DNA of 64,000 nucleotides from an uncultured Flavobacteriales bacterium (GCA_913054135.1 CAJXJK010000017.1:56058-120057), one strand, 5' to 3'; counted from the stretch's first letter, positions 1-8,207 are shown. Notes: generated by a model not told the origin, from the sequence alone. Numbers and translations: made by a program.

Positions 1-772
1 CTTGACCTGAGATTACTTCAAATAATGAACGTGAATAAAGAGCAAAAATCCCTATTGAGATTGGCACATCAATATTCACTACTTTATATTTGAGAGACTT
101 ATAAGCCGAAACAATATATTGTCTTGCTCCAAAGATTAAAATCGGAATTGAAAGACCAACATTTAGCCAATTGAAAATATTTTGAAAACTAGCATCTCTC
201 TCATCCAAACCTAGGTACTCAGGGAAACTATAAAGCATTATGTTTCCAAAGCAGAAACCAACTAAGCCAATTTGTCTAACAAGTTTTGAATCCTTTTTAG
301 GTTTCTTCTTCTCATCTTCTAGAGTAATAGCAGGCGGATAACCAATGTTAGAAAGTAGTTCAGCCAATTCTCGTAAACTGATTACGTCAGATTTGTAAGT
401 GATTTCGGCTTCTTTAGCTCCGAAATTAACCTGACTTGACATCACACCTTCAGTTAGTTTATGAAGATTTTCTAACAACCATAAACAAGAGCTGCAATGT
501 ATTTGAGGTAAATTCAAATTGATTTTTTCAATCCCCCCTTCAGAGAAAGACAGTAATTTCGTTTTTATTTCATCTAAATCTAAAAAATCAAATCTCAGTG
601 ATTTTTCATTTGCCTTCTTCTTTCCTGGATGAGAATTGAGATCGTAATACTTTCCTAGCTCATTTTGATTGATGATTTCATAGACCGTTTCACAGCCATA
701 ACAACAAAAGACTTTGTTGTCAAACTCAATTTCTTCTTCACACTTGGTATTGCAGTGGTAGCAATCGTTCAT
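1..772 (-). CDS. ccoI: Copper-translocating P-type ATPase CcoI/FixI, N-terminal part
   Basis: The gene runs off the left edge, so only the first 257 residues are present. Reading leftward from ATG at 772, the protein opens with a Cys-rich metal-binding region (CYHCNTKC, then CCYGCETVYE), followed by an HMA-like domain carrying IHCSSCLWLLENL (CxxC), then the first membrane segments and the DVPIS motif typical of this family. CcoI/FixI proteins are inner-membrane Cu-exporting ATPases needed to load copper into cbb3-type cytochrome oxidase. The remaining ccoNOP genes are expected beyond the left edge (inference). It is divergent from a sensor kinase across an 87-bp gap that contains a CRP/FNR-type palindrome. 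Family assignment is firm; the subfamily is supported by the double Cys N-terminus. Confidence 0.9.
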   Translation of the reverse strand, partial: MNDCYHCNTKCEEEIEFDNKVFCCYGCETVYEIINQNELGKYYDLNSHPGKKKANEKSLRFDFLDLDEIKTKLLSFSEGGIEKINLNLPQIHCSSCLWLLENLHKLTEGVMSSQVNFGAKEAEITYKSDVISLRELAELLSNIGYPPAITLEDEKKKPKKDSKLVRQIGLVGFCFGNIMLYSFPEYLGLDERDASFQNIFNWLNVGLSIPILIFGARQYIVSAYKSLKYKVVNIDVPISIGIFALYSRSLFEVISGQ

Positions 773-821
773 TTTGTTCTAGAATCTTCTTCAAATTTGA
801 GGATTTCTTGCTATTTTTAGA

Positions 822-835
822 GTGATTTTTATCAC
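822..835. promoter_or_regulatory. CRP/FNR-type operator palindrome
   Basis: The sequence GTGAT-tttt-ATCAC is a perfect 14-bp palindrome with the N4 spacing and TGA...TCA core of CRP/FNR family sites. It lies in the divergent gap between ccoI and the kinase gene, 25 bp before the kinase ATG. The adjacent operon encodes a CRP-type DNA-binding response regulator, so autoregulation plus control of ccoI is the natural reading (inference). Confidence 0.6.
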
Positions 836-859
836 TGTTTAACCTATTAATATTCAGCT

Positions 860-2380
860 ATGTTCTCTAACGCTTCTTCTGACGACTTCAAACTACTTAT
901 CGATTCAGTTGGAGAAGGCCTTTTAATAGCCGACAAGAAAGGTCAAATCACCCTTGTGAACAGAAGATGTTGTGAACTTTTTGGTTATACCGAAGAAGAG
1001 CTTTTGGGTCAGAAAGTGGAGTTACTCATCCCTGCTAGCGCTCGGAAGACTCATGTAGCGCACAGAGATGGGTATAATGCTGCCCCTAAGAAAAGGCAAA
1101 TGGGATCAGACATGAACCTAACGGGCCTTAAAAAAGATGGTTCAACTTTTCATGTTGAAATCAGTTTGAATCATAGTAAAATAAAAGATGACCCAATAGC
1201 CATTGCCGTTATCACAGACATCAGTGAAAGAGTAATTCAAGATCAAAAAATTAAAGAACTGAATGCCAATCTTGAGAAGAAGGTTGAAGAGAGGACTAAA
1301 GAAGTTTTAGAAAGTCAAAGACTTTATTCGGCCATTGCAAAGAATTTCCCGAATGGAACAATCAATGTTTTTGATAAAGCATTGAAATATTTGTTTGTGG
1401 AAGGATTGGAGCTAAGAGAAATTGGGATTGACCCAAACAAATTAATTGGCACCTCTTATTTAGACAAAGTAAATCAAGAAATTAGACCACAGTTAGAGTC
1501 AGAATTTGAAAAGGTTTTTAAAGGAAATAATAGAATCTTTGAATTGGAATATCATGGCGAGTTTTATAGTATTAATGCAGTTCCACTTTCTTTTTCAGAT
1601 GAAGAAATAGATAAGATACTTGTAGTTGAAGAGAATATAACCGCCCAAAAAATAGTCACCCAAAAAAGAGAAGAAGCACTTCAAAAAGAAAAGAGACTCA
1701 ATGAGATGAAATCTCGATTTGTTTCAATGGCATCTCATGAATTTAGAACTCCACTAAGTACAGTTCTCTCTTCAGTTTCGTTAATAGAGAAACATCTTGA
1801 GAAAGGTAACATAGATAAAACAGTAAAACATACTGGGAGAATCAGATCAGCGGTGGCTGGATTGACCGAAATTTTAAATGACTTTTTATCAGTAGAGAAA
1901 TTAGAAAGTAACATTCAAGAAGCGAAGCTAGAAATGTTTGATCTGAAGAAGTTTTGCCATGAAATAGGAGAAGAGCTTGATACCATCACCAAAGAAGGAC
2001 AAGAAATTAAAGTTTACTTTGAAGGAGAAGATTGGATGATCAACTCAGACCCGCAAGTAATGAAAAACATTTGCTACAATTTACTTTCAAATGCAATTAA
2101 GTACTCAAAAGAGGGAGATGAAATCATTGTGAAGGTTGTTAAAAGTGACGACCTAACAATCAGTGTTCAGGATTTTGGAATCGGAATTCCATATGAAGAG
2201 CAAAAAGATATGTTCAACAGATTTTTTAGAGCGAAAAACGTTACTAACATTAAGGGAACGGGGCTCGGACTGAATATTGTTAAGAAATATTTAGAATTGT
2301 TGAACGGAGAGATTACTTTTGTGAGTGAACTTAATGAAGGGACAACCTTCACTTTCAAAATTCCTTTAACCCATGAATAA
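860..2380 (+). CDS. PAS-domain sensor histidine kinase, cytoplasmic
   Basis: 506 residues with no obvious membrane segment. Order: PAS domain (about 8-120), coiled coil (about 125-150), a second PAS-like region (about 150-265), dimerisation domain with the phospho-acceptor His293 in SHEFRTPL, and an HATPase domain with NLLSNAIKYS (N box), DFGIGIP and GTGLGLNIV (G boxes). PAS1 keeps a His (His65) at the position of the haem-ligating His of FixL, but the FixL distal Arg is Met85 here. The 3' end overlaps the next gene by 8 bp, so the two are translationally coupled and form one two-component pair. Role inferred from context: sensing oxygen or redox state to control the cbb3/ccoI region. The kinase call is firm, the signal is not known. 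Confidence 0.92.
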   Translation: MFSNASSDDFKLLIDSVGEGLLIADKKGQITLVNRRCCELFGYTEEELLGQKVELLIPASARKTHVAHRDGYNAAPKKRQMGSDMNLTGLKKDGSTFHVEISLNHSKIKDDPIAIAVITDISERVIQDQKIKELNANLEKKVEERTKEVLESQRLYSAIAKNFPNGTINVFDKALKYLFVEGLELREIGIDPNKLIGTSYLDKVNQEIRPQLESEFEKVFKGNNRIFELEYHGEFYSINAVPLSFSDEEIDKILVVEENITAQKIVTQKREEALQKEKRLNEMKSRFVSMASHEFRTPLSTVLSSVSLIEKHLEKGNIDKTVKHTGRIRSAVAGLTEILNDFLSVEKLESNIQEAKLEMFDLKKFCHEIGEELDTITKEGQEIKVYFEGEDWMINSDPQVMKNICYNLLSNAIKYSKEGDEIIVKVVKSDDLTISVQDFGIGIPYEEQKDMFNRFFRAKNVTNIKGTGLGLNIVKKYLELLNGEITFVSELNEGTTFTFKIPLTHE

Positions 2381-3434
2381 GAAAATTGTTTTGATAGAAG
2401 ATAACCTTGAAATGCGTGAAAACATTCAAGAAATCTTAGAATTGGCCGATTATGATGTTGAATCTGCCGAGAATGGAAAAAGAGGCGTTGAACTCGTAAA
2501 ATCTATTCAACCTGATTTAATTCTATGTGATATCATGATGCCTGAACTGGATGGCTACGGGGTATTACACATGGTGAGTAAAAATACAGAAACGGCATCT
2601 ATTCCATTCATATTTCTAACTGCAAAATCAGAGAAAGAAGATTTCAGAAAAGGAATGAACTTAGGTGCTGACGACTATTTAACAAAACCTTTTGATGACA
2701 TTCAGCTTCTTGATGCAGTTGAAAGAAGAATAAAAAGAGCTGAGCAATTTTCATCTGAATATTCCAATACGTCTGAAGGTATAGGAGAATTCATCAATGA
2801 TATTTCTTCATTTACCACTCTTGAAAGTTTGAAAGAAGGTAAACGAACCAAAAAATTCAAGAAAAAGGAAACGATATATTTTGAGGGAGATTATCCTAAC
2901 TTTCTCTACTTTGTTTCATCAGGTAAAGTAAAGTGCAGTAAGATGAATGAAGACGGCAAAGATTTTGTCACAGGTCTTTATAAAGAAGGTGATTTCATTG
3001 GCTACATGGCTCTAATAAGAGACGAAGAGCAAGATGAGAGTGCTGTTGCTCTTGAAGATTCTGAAATGCTATTAATCCCAAGAGCTGATTTTGTTCAGTT
3101 ATTGTATTCTTCAAAAGAGGTTTCATCTGCCTTCATTAAACTCTTAGCTGGTTCTGTGTCTACAAAACAAGAAGAACTTTTAAATCTAGCCTATGATTCG
3201 GTTAGAAAAAGAGTTTCTGATGCATTGGTAAAACTTTCTGAAACCTATGACCAAACAAAAGATGGTAACTTTACAATGGCCATCTCAAGAGACGATTTAG
3301 CTGCAATTGTAGGAACCGCAACTGAATCTGTTATCAGAACTCTTTCTGAATTCAAAGCTGATGGTTATATCACCATTAAAGGATCAAACATAACCATACT
3401 TAAGCTTGAAGAATTGAAGAACTTTAGGTTCTAA
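2373..3434 (+). CDS. Response regulator with receiver fused to CRP-family DNA-binding module
   Basis: 353 residues. An N-terminal receiver domain (about 3-120) has the acidic pair E9/D10, phospho-acceptor Asp53 (LILCDIMMPELDG), and the T and K switch positions (FLTAK, LTKPFD). It is followed by a cyclic-nucleotide-binding-like beta roll (about 150-270) and a CRP-type winged helix at the C-terminus with a recognition helix around TATESVIRTL; the Glu and Arg that read TGA half-sites in CRP/FNR are present. The N-terminal cysteine cluster of FNR is absent, so input should come by phosphorylation rather than an Fe-S cluster (inference). Overlaps the kinase gene by 8 bp. Its stop codon overlaps that of the convergent stress protein gene. 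The palindrome at 822-835 is a likely target. Confidence 0.9.
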   Translation: MNKKIVLIEDNLEMRENIQEILELADYDVESAENGKRGVELVKSIQPDLILCDIMMPELDGYGVLHMVSKNTETASIPFIFLTAKSEKEDFRKGMNLGADDYLTKPFDDIQLLDAVERRIKRAEQFSSEYSNTSEGIGEFINDISSFTTLESLKEGKRTKKFKKKETIYFEGDYPNFLYFVSSGKVKCSKMNEDGKDFVTGLYKEGDFIGYMALIRDEEQDESAVALEDSEMLLIPRADFVQLLYSSKEVSSAFIKLLAGSVSTKQEELLNLAYDSVRKRVSDALVKLSETYDQTKDGNFTMAISRDDLAAIVGTATESVIRTLSEFKADGYITIKGSNITILKLEELKNFRF

Positions 3435-4282
3435 GCGTTTTCTAAAGAGAGGATCGGCATACTAGCTCTTGTCACCAATTCTTTAGAGATACTTTTATGA
3501 AATAACCTTTCAAAGAAACCCGTGTGCTGAGGAGTCAACACCATCAAATCAGCATTATCTTCTTCGCAATAGTTTACAATTGTATCTACAATATTTTTGT
3601 CCTGTAACTTAGTGTACATGTTCACTTCGAAAGGAAAATCCATTCCCTGCAAGTCAACTTTCTTGCCGTCATTCTCAATTGTAAGCACAGTCACCTTAGA
3701 ACCAAATTTAGTTTGCATTTTCTCTAATGGATCAAAAACAGAATCTCCATAGTTATCAGAACCATCTGTGGTTAATACTATTTCATTGAATCCTTTAAAC
3801 GAACATGACGGAGGAACAGAAATCACAGGAACTACAGTCGTTCTTATAACGGTAGCAGCTGTAGAACCGAACAAGACAGCATCTATACCTGAAGCGCCTT
3901 TAGTCCCCATGATCACTAAATCTTGAGTAATATTTTTATGTAGCTTTCTGATTGCATCCACAGGAGAACCAAACAAGCTCAATACATTAATCGTTAAATC
4001 TAAATCGGGATACTGCTCTTTAATCCATTCCATATCACCAGCCAAACCTGTTTCAGAATCTTTTGCTAACATATCATTGATATCTAACAAAGTTGCCGAA
4101 GAAGTTCGAGCATAATAAGAATTCACTAATTCATACTCTACTTCATTTCCAAAAGCATCAATTGCATACTTTATTGCATTTCTTGCTGCTTCAGAGAAAT
4201 CTGTCAAGATTATAATTCTATTAAAAGTCTTTTTTTCAAGAGTTGATGTCATAACCGTTTCTTCTTTTAGTGATGTTTCCAT
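3431..4282 (-). CDS. Universal stress protein, two UspA domains
   Basis: 283 residues in two UspA-type domains (about 19-155 and 165-283). The first has the ATP-binding signature G-x2-G-x9-G-S (MGTKGASG...FGST). The second is more degenerate. Starts with ATG at 4282; a second ATG ten codons later (MTSTLEKK) is equally plausible since the first ten residues are poorly ordered. Cytoplasmic stress protein, often induced on oxygen limitation or growth arrest in other bacteria. It converges on the receiver-CRP regulator gene with overlapping stop codons (CTAA), leaving no room for a terminator between them. The position beside this regulator suggests it belongs to the same regulon. Confidence 0.9.
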   Translation of the reverse strand: METSLKEETVMTSTLEKKTFNRIIILTDFSEAARNAIKYAIDAFGNEVEYELVNSYYARTSSATLLDINDMLAKDSETGLAGDMEWIKEQYPDLDLTINVLSLFGSPVDAIRKLHKNITQDLVIMGTKGASGIDAVLFGSTAATVIRTTVVPVISVPPSCSFKGFNEIVLTTDGSDNYGDSVFDPLEKMQTKFGSKVTVLTIENDGKKVDLQGMDFPFEVNMYTKLQDKNIVDTIVNYCEEDNADLMVLTPQHTGFFERLFHKSISKELVTRASMPILSLENA

Positions 4283-4361
4283 TGTTCGATTTTATGTCGA
4301 CAAAGTTGCTTCAATTATCGTGTCCTCACTATGACCTCTTGCACTTTTTAAACTGAGTTAT

Positions 4362-4375
4362 GTCATTTTTATCTG
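4362..4375. promoter_or_regulatory. Weak CRP/FNR-like site upstream of the stress protein gene
   Basis: GTCAT-tttt-ATCTG resembles the palindrome at 822-835 (GTGAT-tttt-ATCAC) with three changes, all in the outer parts of the arms. It lies 80 bp upstream of the universal stress protein start, a distance compatible with activation. AT-rich spacers make chance similarity likely, so this is only a candidate. Confidence 0.25.
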
Positions 4376-4404
4376 CTCCTACCCTATAAATGGGGAATTC
4401 ATCT

Positions 4405-4412
4405 TATCTTTG
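4405..4412 (+). promoter_or_regulatory. Bacteroidota -7 promoter box before the FKBP gene
   Basis: TATCTTTG fits the Bacteroidota -7 consensus TAnnTTTG exactly and lies 20 bp before the ATG at 4433. No clear -33 TTTG is seen at the usual spacing. Confidence 0.5.
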
Positions 4413-4432
4413 ACCCCATAAAAATTGACTTG

Positions 4433-5335
4433 ATGAAAAAATTATTGTTCCTAGCTCCTGCATTTTTCTTGATTGCCTGTGGAGGAGAAGCCGAAGAAGA
4501 AGAAAAAGACTATATCGAAACTGAATATGACATTCAAATTTCAGAGTATTTAGAAGATAAAGATTGGGATCCAGAAAGAGAAGACAATGGTCTATATATC
4601 TATACCGAAGTTGAAGGTGAAGGACAAAAACCAGGTTTACAAGATTATTTAACCTTGAAATATGAAGGGCGACTTCTAGACGGAACAGTATTTGACGGAA
4701 CTGAAGGAAATGTAATCACATTCCCATTTCCTCTTGAAGGATTGATTAAAGGATGGCAACAAGGAATTCCTCACTTCGGAAAAGGTGGTAAAGGAAAACT
4801 TATCATTCCACCAGACTTAGGTTATGGAGATAGAGCTGGAGGACCAATCCCAGCAAATTCTGTACTTGTTTTTGATATTGAAATTGTAGATTTCTCACCT
4901 ACTGCTCCTGCGCCTCAAATTGACATGTCAGTAGATTACTCTGAGGAAATTGACGCATATATTGCTGAGAAAAAATTAAGTGGATTCGAAAAAACTGAAA
5001 CTGGTTTATATGTGAAAATTGATGATGCTGGATCAGATGAAAAACCAACTGTTGAATCATACTTGACTTTGAATTATGAAGGTTATCTTTTAAACGGGAA
5101 TTCGTTTGATGGAACTGGTGGAACGCCAACTACATTTCCTTTCACACTCGGAAACACAATTCTAGGTTGGCAAGAAGGAATTCCAAATCTTGGGAAAGGT
5201 GGAAAAGGAAGTTTAATTATTCCTCCATACTTAGGATACGGAGATAGAGATTCACCTGAAATCCCAATGAACTCAGTATTAGTATTTGATATTGAAATTA
5301 TTGATTTCACTGATGTTGCGCCGGGTCAAAACTAG
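4433..5335 (+). CDS. Lipoprotein with two FKBP-type peptidyl-prolyl isomerase domains
   Basis: 300 residues from ATG at 4433 (a TTG three bases upstream is in frame but less likely). Signal peptide with lipobox LIAC, then an acidic linker that should place it on the periplasmic or outer-membrane side. Two FKBP domains follow (about 50-160 and 190-298), each with the characteristic DGxxFDGT, GWQxGIPxxGKGGKG and IIPPxLGYGDR elements, so it is an internal duplication. Family role: cis-trans isomerisation of prolyl bonds and chaperoning of envelope proteins. It is followed after 5 bp by queD in the same direction, probably co-transcribed. Both copies keep the conserved aromatic residues, so both may be active. 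Confidence 0.92.
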   Translation: MKKLLFLAPAFFLIACGGEAEEEEKDYIETEYDIQISEYLEDKDWDPEREDNGLYIYTEVEGEGQKPGLQDYLTLKYEGRLLDGTVFDGTEGNVITFPFPLEGLIKGWQQGIPHFGKGGKGKLIIPPDLGYGDRAGGPIPANSVLVFDIEIVDFSPTAPAPQIDMSVDYSEEIDAYIAEKKLSGFEKTETGLYVKIDDAGSDEKPTVESYLTLNYEGYLLNGNSFDGTGGTPTTFPFTLGNTILGWQEGIPNLGKGGKGSLIIPPYLGYGDRDSPEIPMNSVLVFDIEIIDFTDVAPGQN

Positions 5336-5340
5336 TTGAA

Positions 5341-5784
5341 ATGAAATTGACTGTTTCTAAAATATTCACTTTTGAGACTGCTCATGCCTTGTGGGGTTAT
5401 GATGGTAAATGTGCTAACATTCATGGTCACTCTTACATCTTAACAGTAAGTATTTCAGGACCACTAATTCAAGATGAAAACCATCCTAAATATGGGATGA
5501 TCATGGATTTTGGTGAGTTGAAAGAAATCGTAAAACCTCAAATTGTAGACGTATACGACCATTGCTTATTGGTTAGGAAGAATACGCCACATGAAGGATA
5601 TGCGGATGTTGAAACTGCCTTTAAGAAAGTGTGGTTAACTGACTTTCAGCCAACCTGTGAAAACATGCTGGTTGACATGGTTGGTAAAATGAAAGACCAA
5701 TTACCTTCGCATATCACACTTCGATACATGAAGCTTCAAGAAACTGCTACCAGCTATGCTGAATGGTTTGCGGATGAGCAATAG
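5341..5784 (+). CDS. queD: 6-carboxy-5,6,7,8-tetrahydropterin synthase (QueD family)
   Basis: 147 residues. The protein has the zinc and catalytic pattern of the 6-pyruvoyl/6-carboxy-tetrahydropterin synthase family: ETAHAL near the start, KCANIHGHSY (catalytic Cys plus HxH zinc ligands), MIMDFGELK, DHCLL and a C-terminal LQETATSYAEW carrying the conserved Glu. QueD converts dihydroneopterin triphosphate to carboxytetrahydropterin in the 7-deazaguanine (queuosine) pathway. queE, the next step, is found at 27697-28302 in this window but not linked. Cytoplasmic enzyme. The start ATG is 5 bp after the FKBP gene. Assignment as QueD rather than another pterin synthase follows from the Cys-xxx-HGH spacing and the presence of queE. 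Confidence 0.9.
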   Translation: MKLTVSKIFTFETAHALWGYDGKCANIHGHSYILTVSISGPLIQDENHPKYGMIMDFGELKEIVKPQIVDVYDHCLLVRKNTPHEGYADVETAFKKVWLTDFQPTCENMLVDMVGKMKDQLPSHITLRYMKLQETATSYAEWFADEQ

Positions 5785-5815
5785 ATCTTAAGATTCTTAT
5801 TTTTGCAAACTGGTC

Positions 5816-5941
5816 ATGGATTTCTTTTCACTTCATGGAATTACCCATAAAAAGGCTGTAAAAAAAATAAATTTACTATGCTTGCATAAGTTATCAACAA
5901 CTCTTCTAAACCGTTTTAAACTTACCAAAACCCAGTATTAG
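5816..5941 (+). CDS. Possible 41-residue small protein
   Basis: An ATG-started reading frame of 41 codons lies in the 249-bp gap after queD. A perfect TAnnTTTG box (TATTTTTG, 5798-5805) sits 10 bp before the ATG. The peptide begins MDFFSLHGITHKKA, which loosely resembles the LHGxTxxEA start of Smr domains, but nothing Smr-like continues. It could be a small protein, a decayed remnant or chance. The rest of the gap to 6034 shows no other clear feature. Confidence 0.2.
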   Translation: MDFFSLHGITHKKAVKKINLLCLHKLSTTLLNRFKLTKTQY

Positions 5942-6033
5942 CAATAGTTTCGGTAGATTTATCTTACACTAACCCCTTGACTGGTATATGTTTTTTTTCA
6001 TAGCTTAAATGGAAACCAATCAAACTCACAGTC

Positions 6034-6393
6034 ATGAAAACAATCAGCACATTAATCATGGTGATGGCCGCTATCACCTTATCAGCACAGTCAAATTTAG
6101 AAGGAACATGGTTCACAGAAAAAGGACACACTTCAGAAACACTCAAATTCAAAAAAGACGGCGAAGTCATCATTCATCAAGTAGATGAAAATGACGAATC
6201 AATGATTACAGAAGGACATTACTATTATGAAGCCGGAAGTGATTTATTAGTCATTATAAAATGGCATGGAGATCAAGCATCTACCTTGAAGTACAGATTC
6301 AATGCAGATGACAACCGATTAGAGTTAAATCAATTCTATCCAGCCTTAGAAAATCAACTTTTTGACAAAGGTCCCAGCTTAGCAGATTTGTAA
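6034..6393 (+). CDS. Small secreted protein, lipocalin-like
   Basis: 119 residues with a signal peptide (MKTISTLIMVMAAITLSAQ, cleaved after the AQ typical of this phylum). The mature part, beginning NLEGTW and alternating short strands (TLKFKKDGEVIIH, LKYRF), resembles small lipocalin-like or 'lipocalin family' beta-barrel proteins of Bacteroidota in which GTW opens the barrel. No catalytic residues can be identified. It stands alone between queD and dinB, with a 50-bp gap before dinB. Function unknown; the fold suggestion is tentative. Confidence 0.75.
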   Translation: MKTISTLIMVMAAITLSAQSNLEGTWFTEKGHTSETLKFKKDGEVIIHQVDENDESMITEGHYYYEAGSDLLVIIKWHGDQASTLKYRFNADDNRLELNQFYPALENQLFDKGPSLADL

Positions 6394-6443
6394 AATTATT
6401 ATCCCTCAAAATCCACAGTTTCCGTAACTTCGATTTAGTCGTT

Positions 6444-7529
6444 ATGGAAACTGTGGATAGGAAAATAATTCATGTTGATATGGATGCATTTTATGCTTCG
6501 GTTGAAGCATTGGACAATCCTGAACTCAGAGGTAAACCTCTCGCCGTTGGCGGCGGCAGAGACAGAGGAGTAGTTTCTGCGGCGAGCTATGAAGCTAGAA
6601 AATATGGTGTTAGATCTGCAATGTCAGGTAAGCTAGCCAGACGTAAGTGCCCTGATCTCATTTTTGTTAAACCAAGATTTGAACGCTATAAAGAAATCTC
6701 AGATCAAATTAGAGCAATCTTTTATGAGTATACCGATTTGGTAGAGCCCTTATCCTTAGACGAAGCCTTTTTAGACGTTAGTGATAACATTCACAACCAT
6801 AGTTCAGCAACCGAAATTGCACAAGAAATAAGGCAAAAGATTTTTGATACAACTGGCTTAACCGCATCTGCCGGAATATCCATAAATAAGTTTACCGCCA
6901 AAGTTGCAAGTGATATCAACAAACCAAATGGCCAGAAGACAATAAAACCTCATGAAATTGAAAAATTTCTTGAGCAATTACCTATTGGAAAATTCTTTGG
7001 AGTTGGAAAGGTGACCGCTCTAAAAATGCATTCATGGGGCATTTATAATGGCCATCAACTTAAACAACATTCGCTAGAGTTTTTAAATGCCAATTTCGGC
7101 AAGTCGGGTCAGCATTATTATAATATTGTCAGAGGTATTCAATACTCTCAAGTAAAACCTCATAGAGAACGAAAATCTGTTGGAGCTGAAAGAACTTTCC
7201 CTGAAAACCTTATCGGTCATGATGCCGCACTAGAAAAACTCTCAGAAATTGTTGATACAATTGACCGCAGACTTAAAGCATCAGGCAAAAAAGGAAAGAC
7301 CATCACCTTAAAAGTTAAATTTTCAGATTTTCAACAAATCACAAGAAGTAAAACAATAGATCATTTAACTGACGAGAAAAATGAGATCTTAGAAGTCATC
7401 ACAGAATTAGTTTTAGTAGAGGATTTTAAAAAATCGATTCGTCTGTTAGGAATATCTGTCTCAAACTTTGAAGAGAAAGTTATTGAAATAATAAAACCAA
7501 AAAGCAATCAATTAAAGTTTGATTTTTAA
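6444..7529 (+). CDS. dinB: DNA polymerase IV (Y-family translesion polymerase)
   Basis: 361 residues. Y-family signatures in order: HVDMDAFYASVE (catalytic Asp, steric-gate region), the RKYGVRSAM element, SLDEAFLDV (catalytic Asp-Glu), the helix-hairpin-helix region around IGKFFGVGKVTA, and a little-finger domain with the RKSVGAERTF sequence. The extreme C-terminus, QLKFDF, resembles the QLxLF beta-clamp-binding peptide, fitting recruitment by DnaN, whose gene is at 13199. Performs error-prone bypass of DNA lesions. A following gene starts 9 bp downstream. An upstream TAACTTCG at 6425-6432 is one base off the TAnnTTTG promoter box. The assignment is firm. Confidence 0.96.
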   Translation: METVDRKIIHVDMDAFYASVEALDNPELRGKPLAVGGGRDRGVVSAASYEARKYGVRSAMSGKLARRKCPDLIFVKPRFERYKEISDQIRAIFYEYTDLVEPLSLDEAFLDVSDNIHNHSSATEIAQEIRQKIFDTTGLTASAGISINKFTAKVASDINKPNGQKTIKPHEIEKFLEQLPIGKFFGVGKVTALKMHSWGIYNGHQLKQHSLEFLNANFGKSGQHYYNIVRGIQYSQVKPHRERKSVGAERTFPENLIGHDAALEKLSEIVDTIDRRLKASGKKGKTITLKVKFSDFQQITRSKTIDHLTDEKNEILEVITELVLVEDFKKSIRLLGISVSNFEEKVIEIIKPKSNQLKFDF

Positions 7530-7538
7530 ATTTGAATT

Positions 7539-7832
7539 ATGACAAATCATCTTATTTCTTTGGGTATCCAAATTGTTCCTAAATCAAAAGTGCAAGCAAC
7601 TTACGATCTTGTTGATCACGCAATTGAAGTCATTCAAAAATCGGGCATCAAACATCAAATCACACCCTTTGAAACTGTAATGGAAGGTCATTACGACGAA
7701 CTCATGAAAATTGCTAAAGAAGCTGAAGAGGCAGTTTTAGCGAATGGAGCGGATGAATTTTTGGTATATTATCGCATTCACTATCGCAAAGATGCAGACG
7801 TGACATTTGAAGAAAAGAGACTAGACAGATAA
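7539..7832 (+). CDS. Thiamine-binding protein, MTH1187/DUF77 family
   Basis: 97 residues with the compact alpha/beta pattern of the MTH1187 (DUF77) family: an N-terminal strand SLGIQIVPK, the central HQITPFETVMEG motif and a following helix. Structures of the family are ferredoxin-like tetramers and some members bind thiamine. It probably shares a transcript with dinB (9-bp gap), which may be only positional. Cytoplasmic, no signal peptide. The family call is good but the ligand in this organism is not proven. Confidence 0.8.
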   Translation: MTNHLISLGIQIVPKSKVQATYDLVDHAIEVIQKSGIKHQITPFETVMEGHYDELMKIAKEAEEAVLANGADEFLVYYRIHYRKDADVTFEEKRLDR

Positions 7833-7871
7833 TGCAGTCGGTAAAACACCTAATAGAATTATAACGAGCAT

Positions 7872-8207
7872 CTACAAATCGTCAAAATCGGTATCATCCA
7901 TGATTTCATCATTTCCACCCATTTTGGTTTCGCCAAGTTTTTTCGCTTGAGCATTCATTATTTGATAAAGAATGATAAGTGATAGTATTGAGACTCCTAA
8001 TCCAAATAGTAATAGTGTCATAACATCTTCAAGACCCGCTCGCGGATTAACCATTCCCCAAATAACTCCAAAAATAAATTGGCTACCGAACCACGAGACT
8101 ATTGAAAGAACACCCCAAACCCAAGGAGTTAATCCTTTCTTTTGAGCTGATGAGTAAAACCCCATGAATATCCCTACTAATATTCCTATTCCGACTAATA
8201 ATCCCAT
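7872..8207 (-). CDS. Small membrane protein, three predicted TM segments
   Basis: 111 residues with three hydrophobic segments (about 2-18, 28-50 and 62-85) and an acidic, Asp-rich cytoplasmic tail ending DDTDFDDL. No enzymatic motif is visible and I do not recognise a family beyond general Bacteroidota membrane proteins. It lies downstream of dnaK in the same direction but the strong terminator at 8236-8274 separates them, and its own start is just beyond that terminator. It is therefore probably transcribed separately or by read-through. Confidence 0.65.
   Translation of the reverse strand: MGLLVGIGILVGIFMGFYSSAQKKGLTPWVWGVLSIVSWFGSQFIFGVIWGMVNPRAGLEDVMTLLLFGLGVSILSLIILYQIMNAQAKKLGETKMGGNDEIMDDTDFDDL

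Noticed and set aside
4899..5310. Open frames on the minus strand inside the FKBP gene
   Set aside because: Both are explained by the repeated codon structure of the duplicated FKBP domains.
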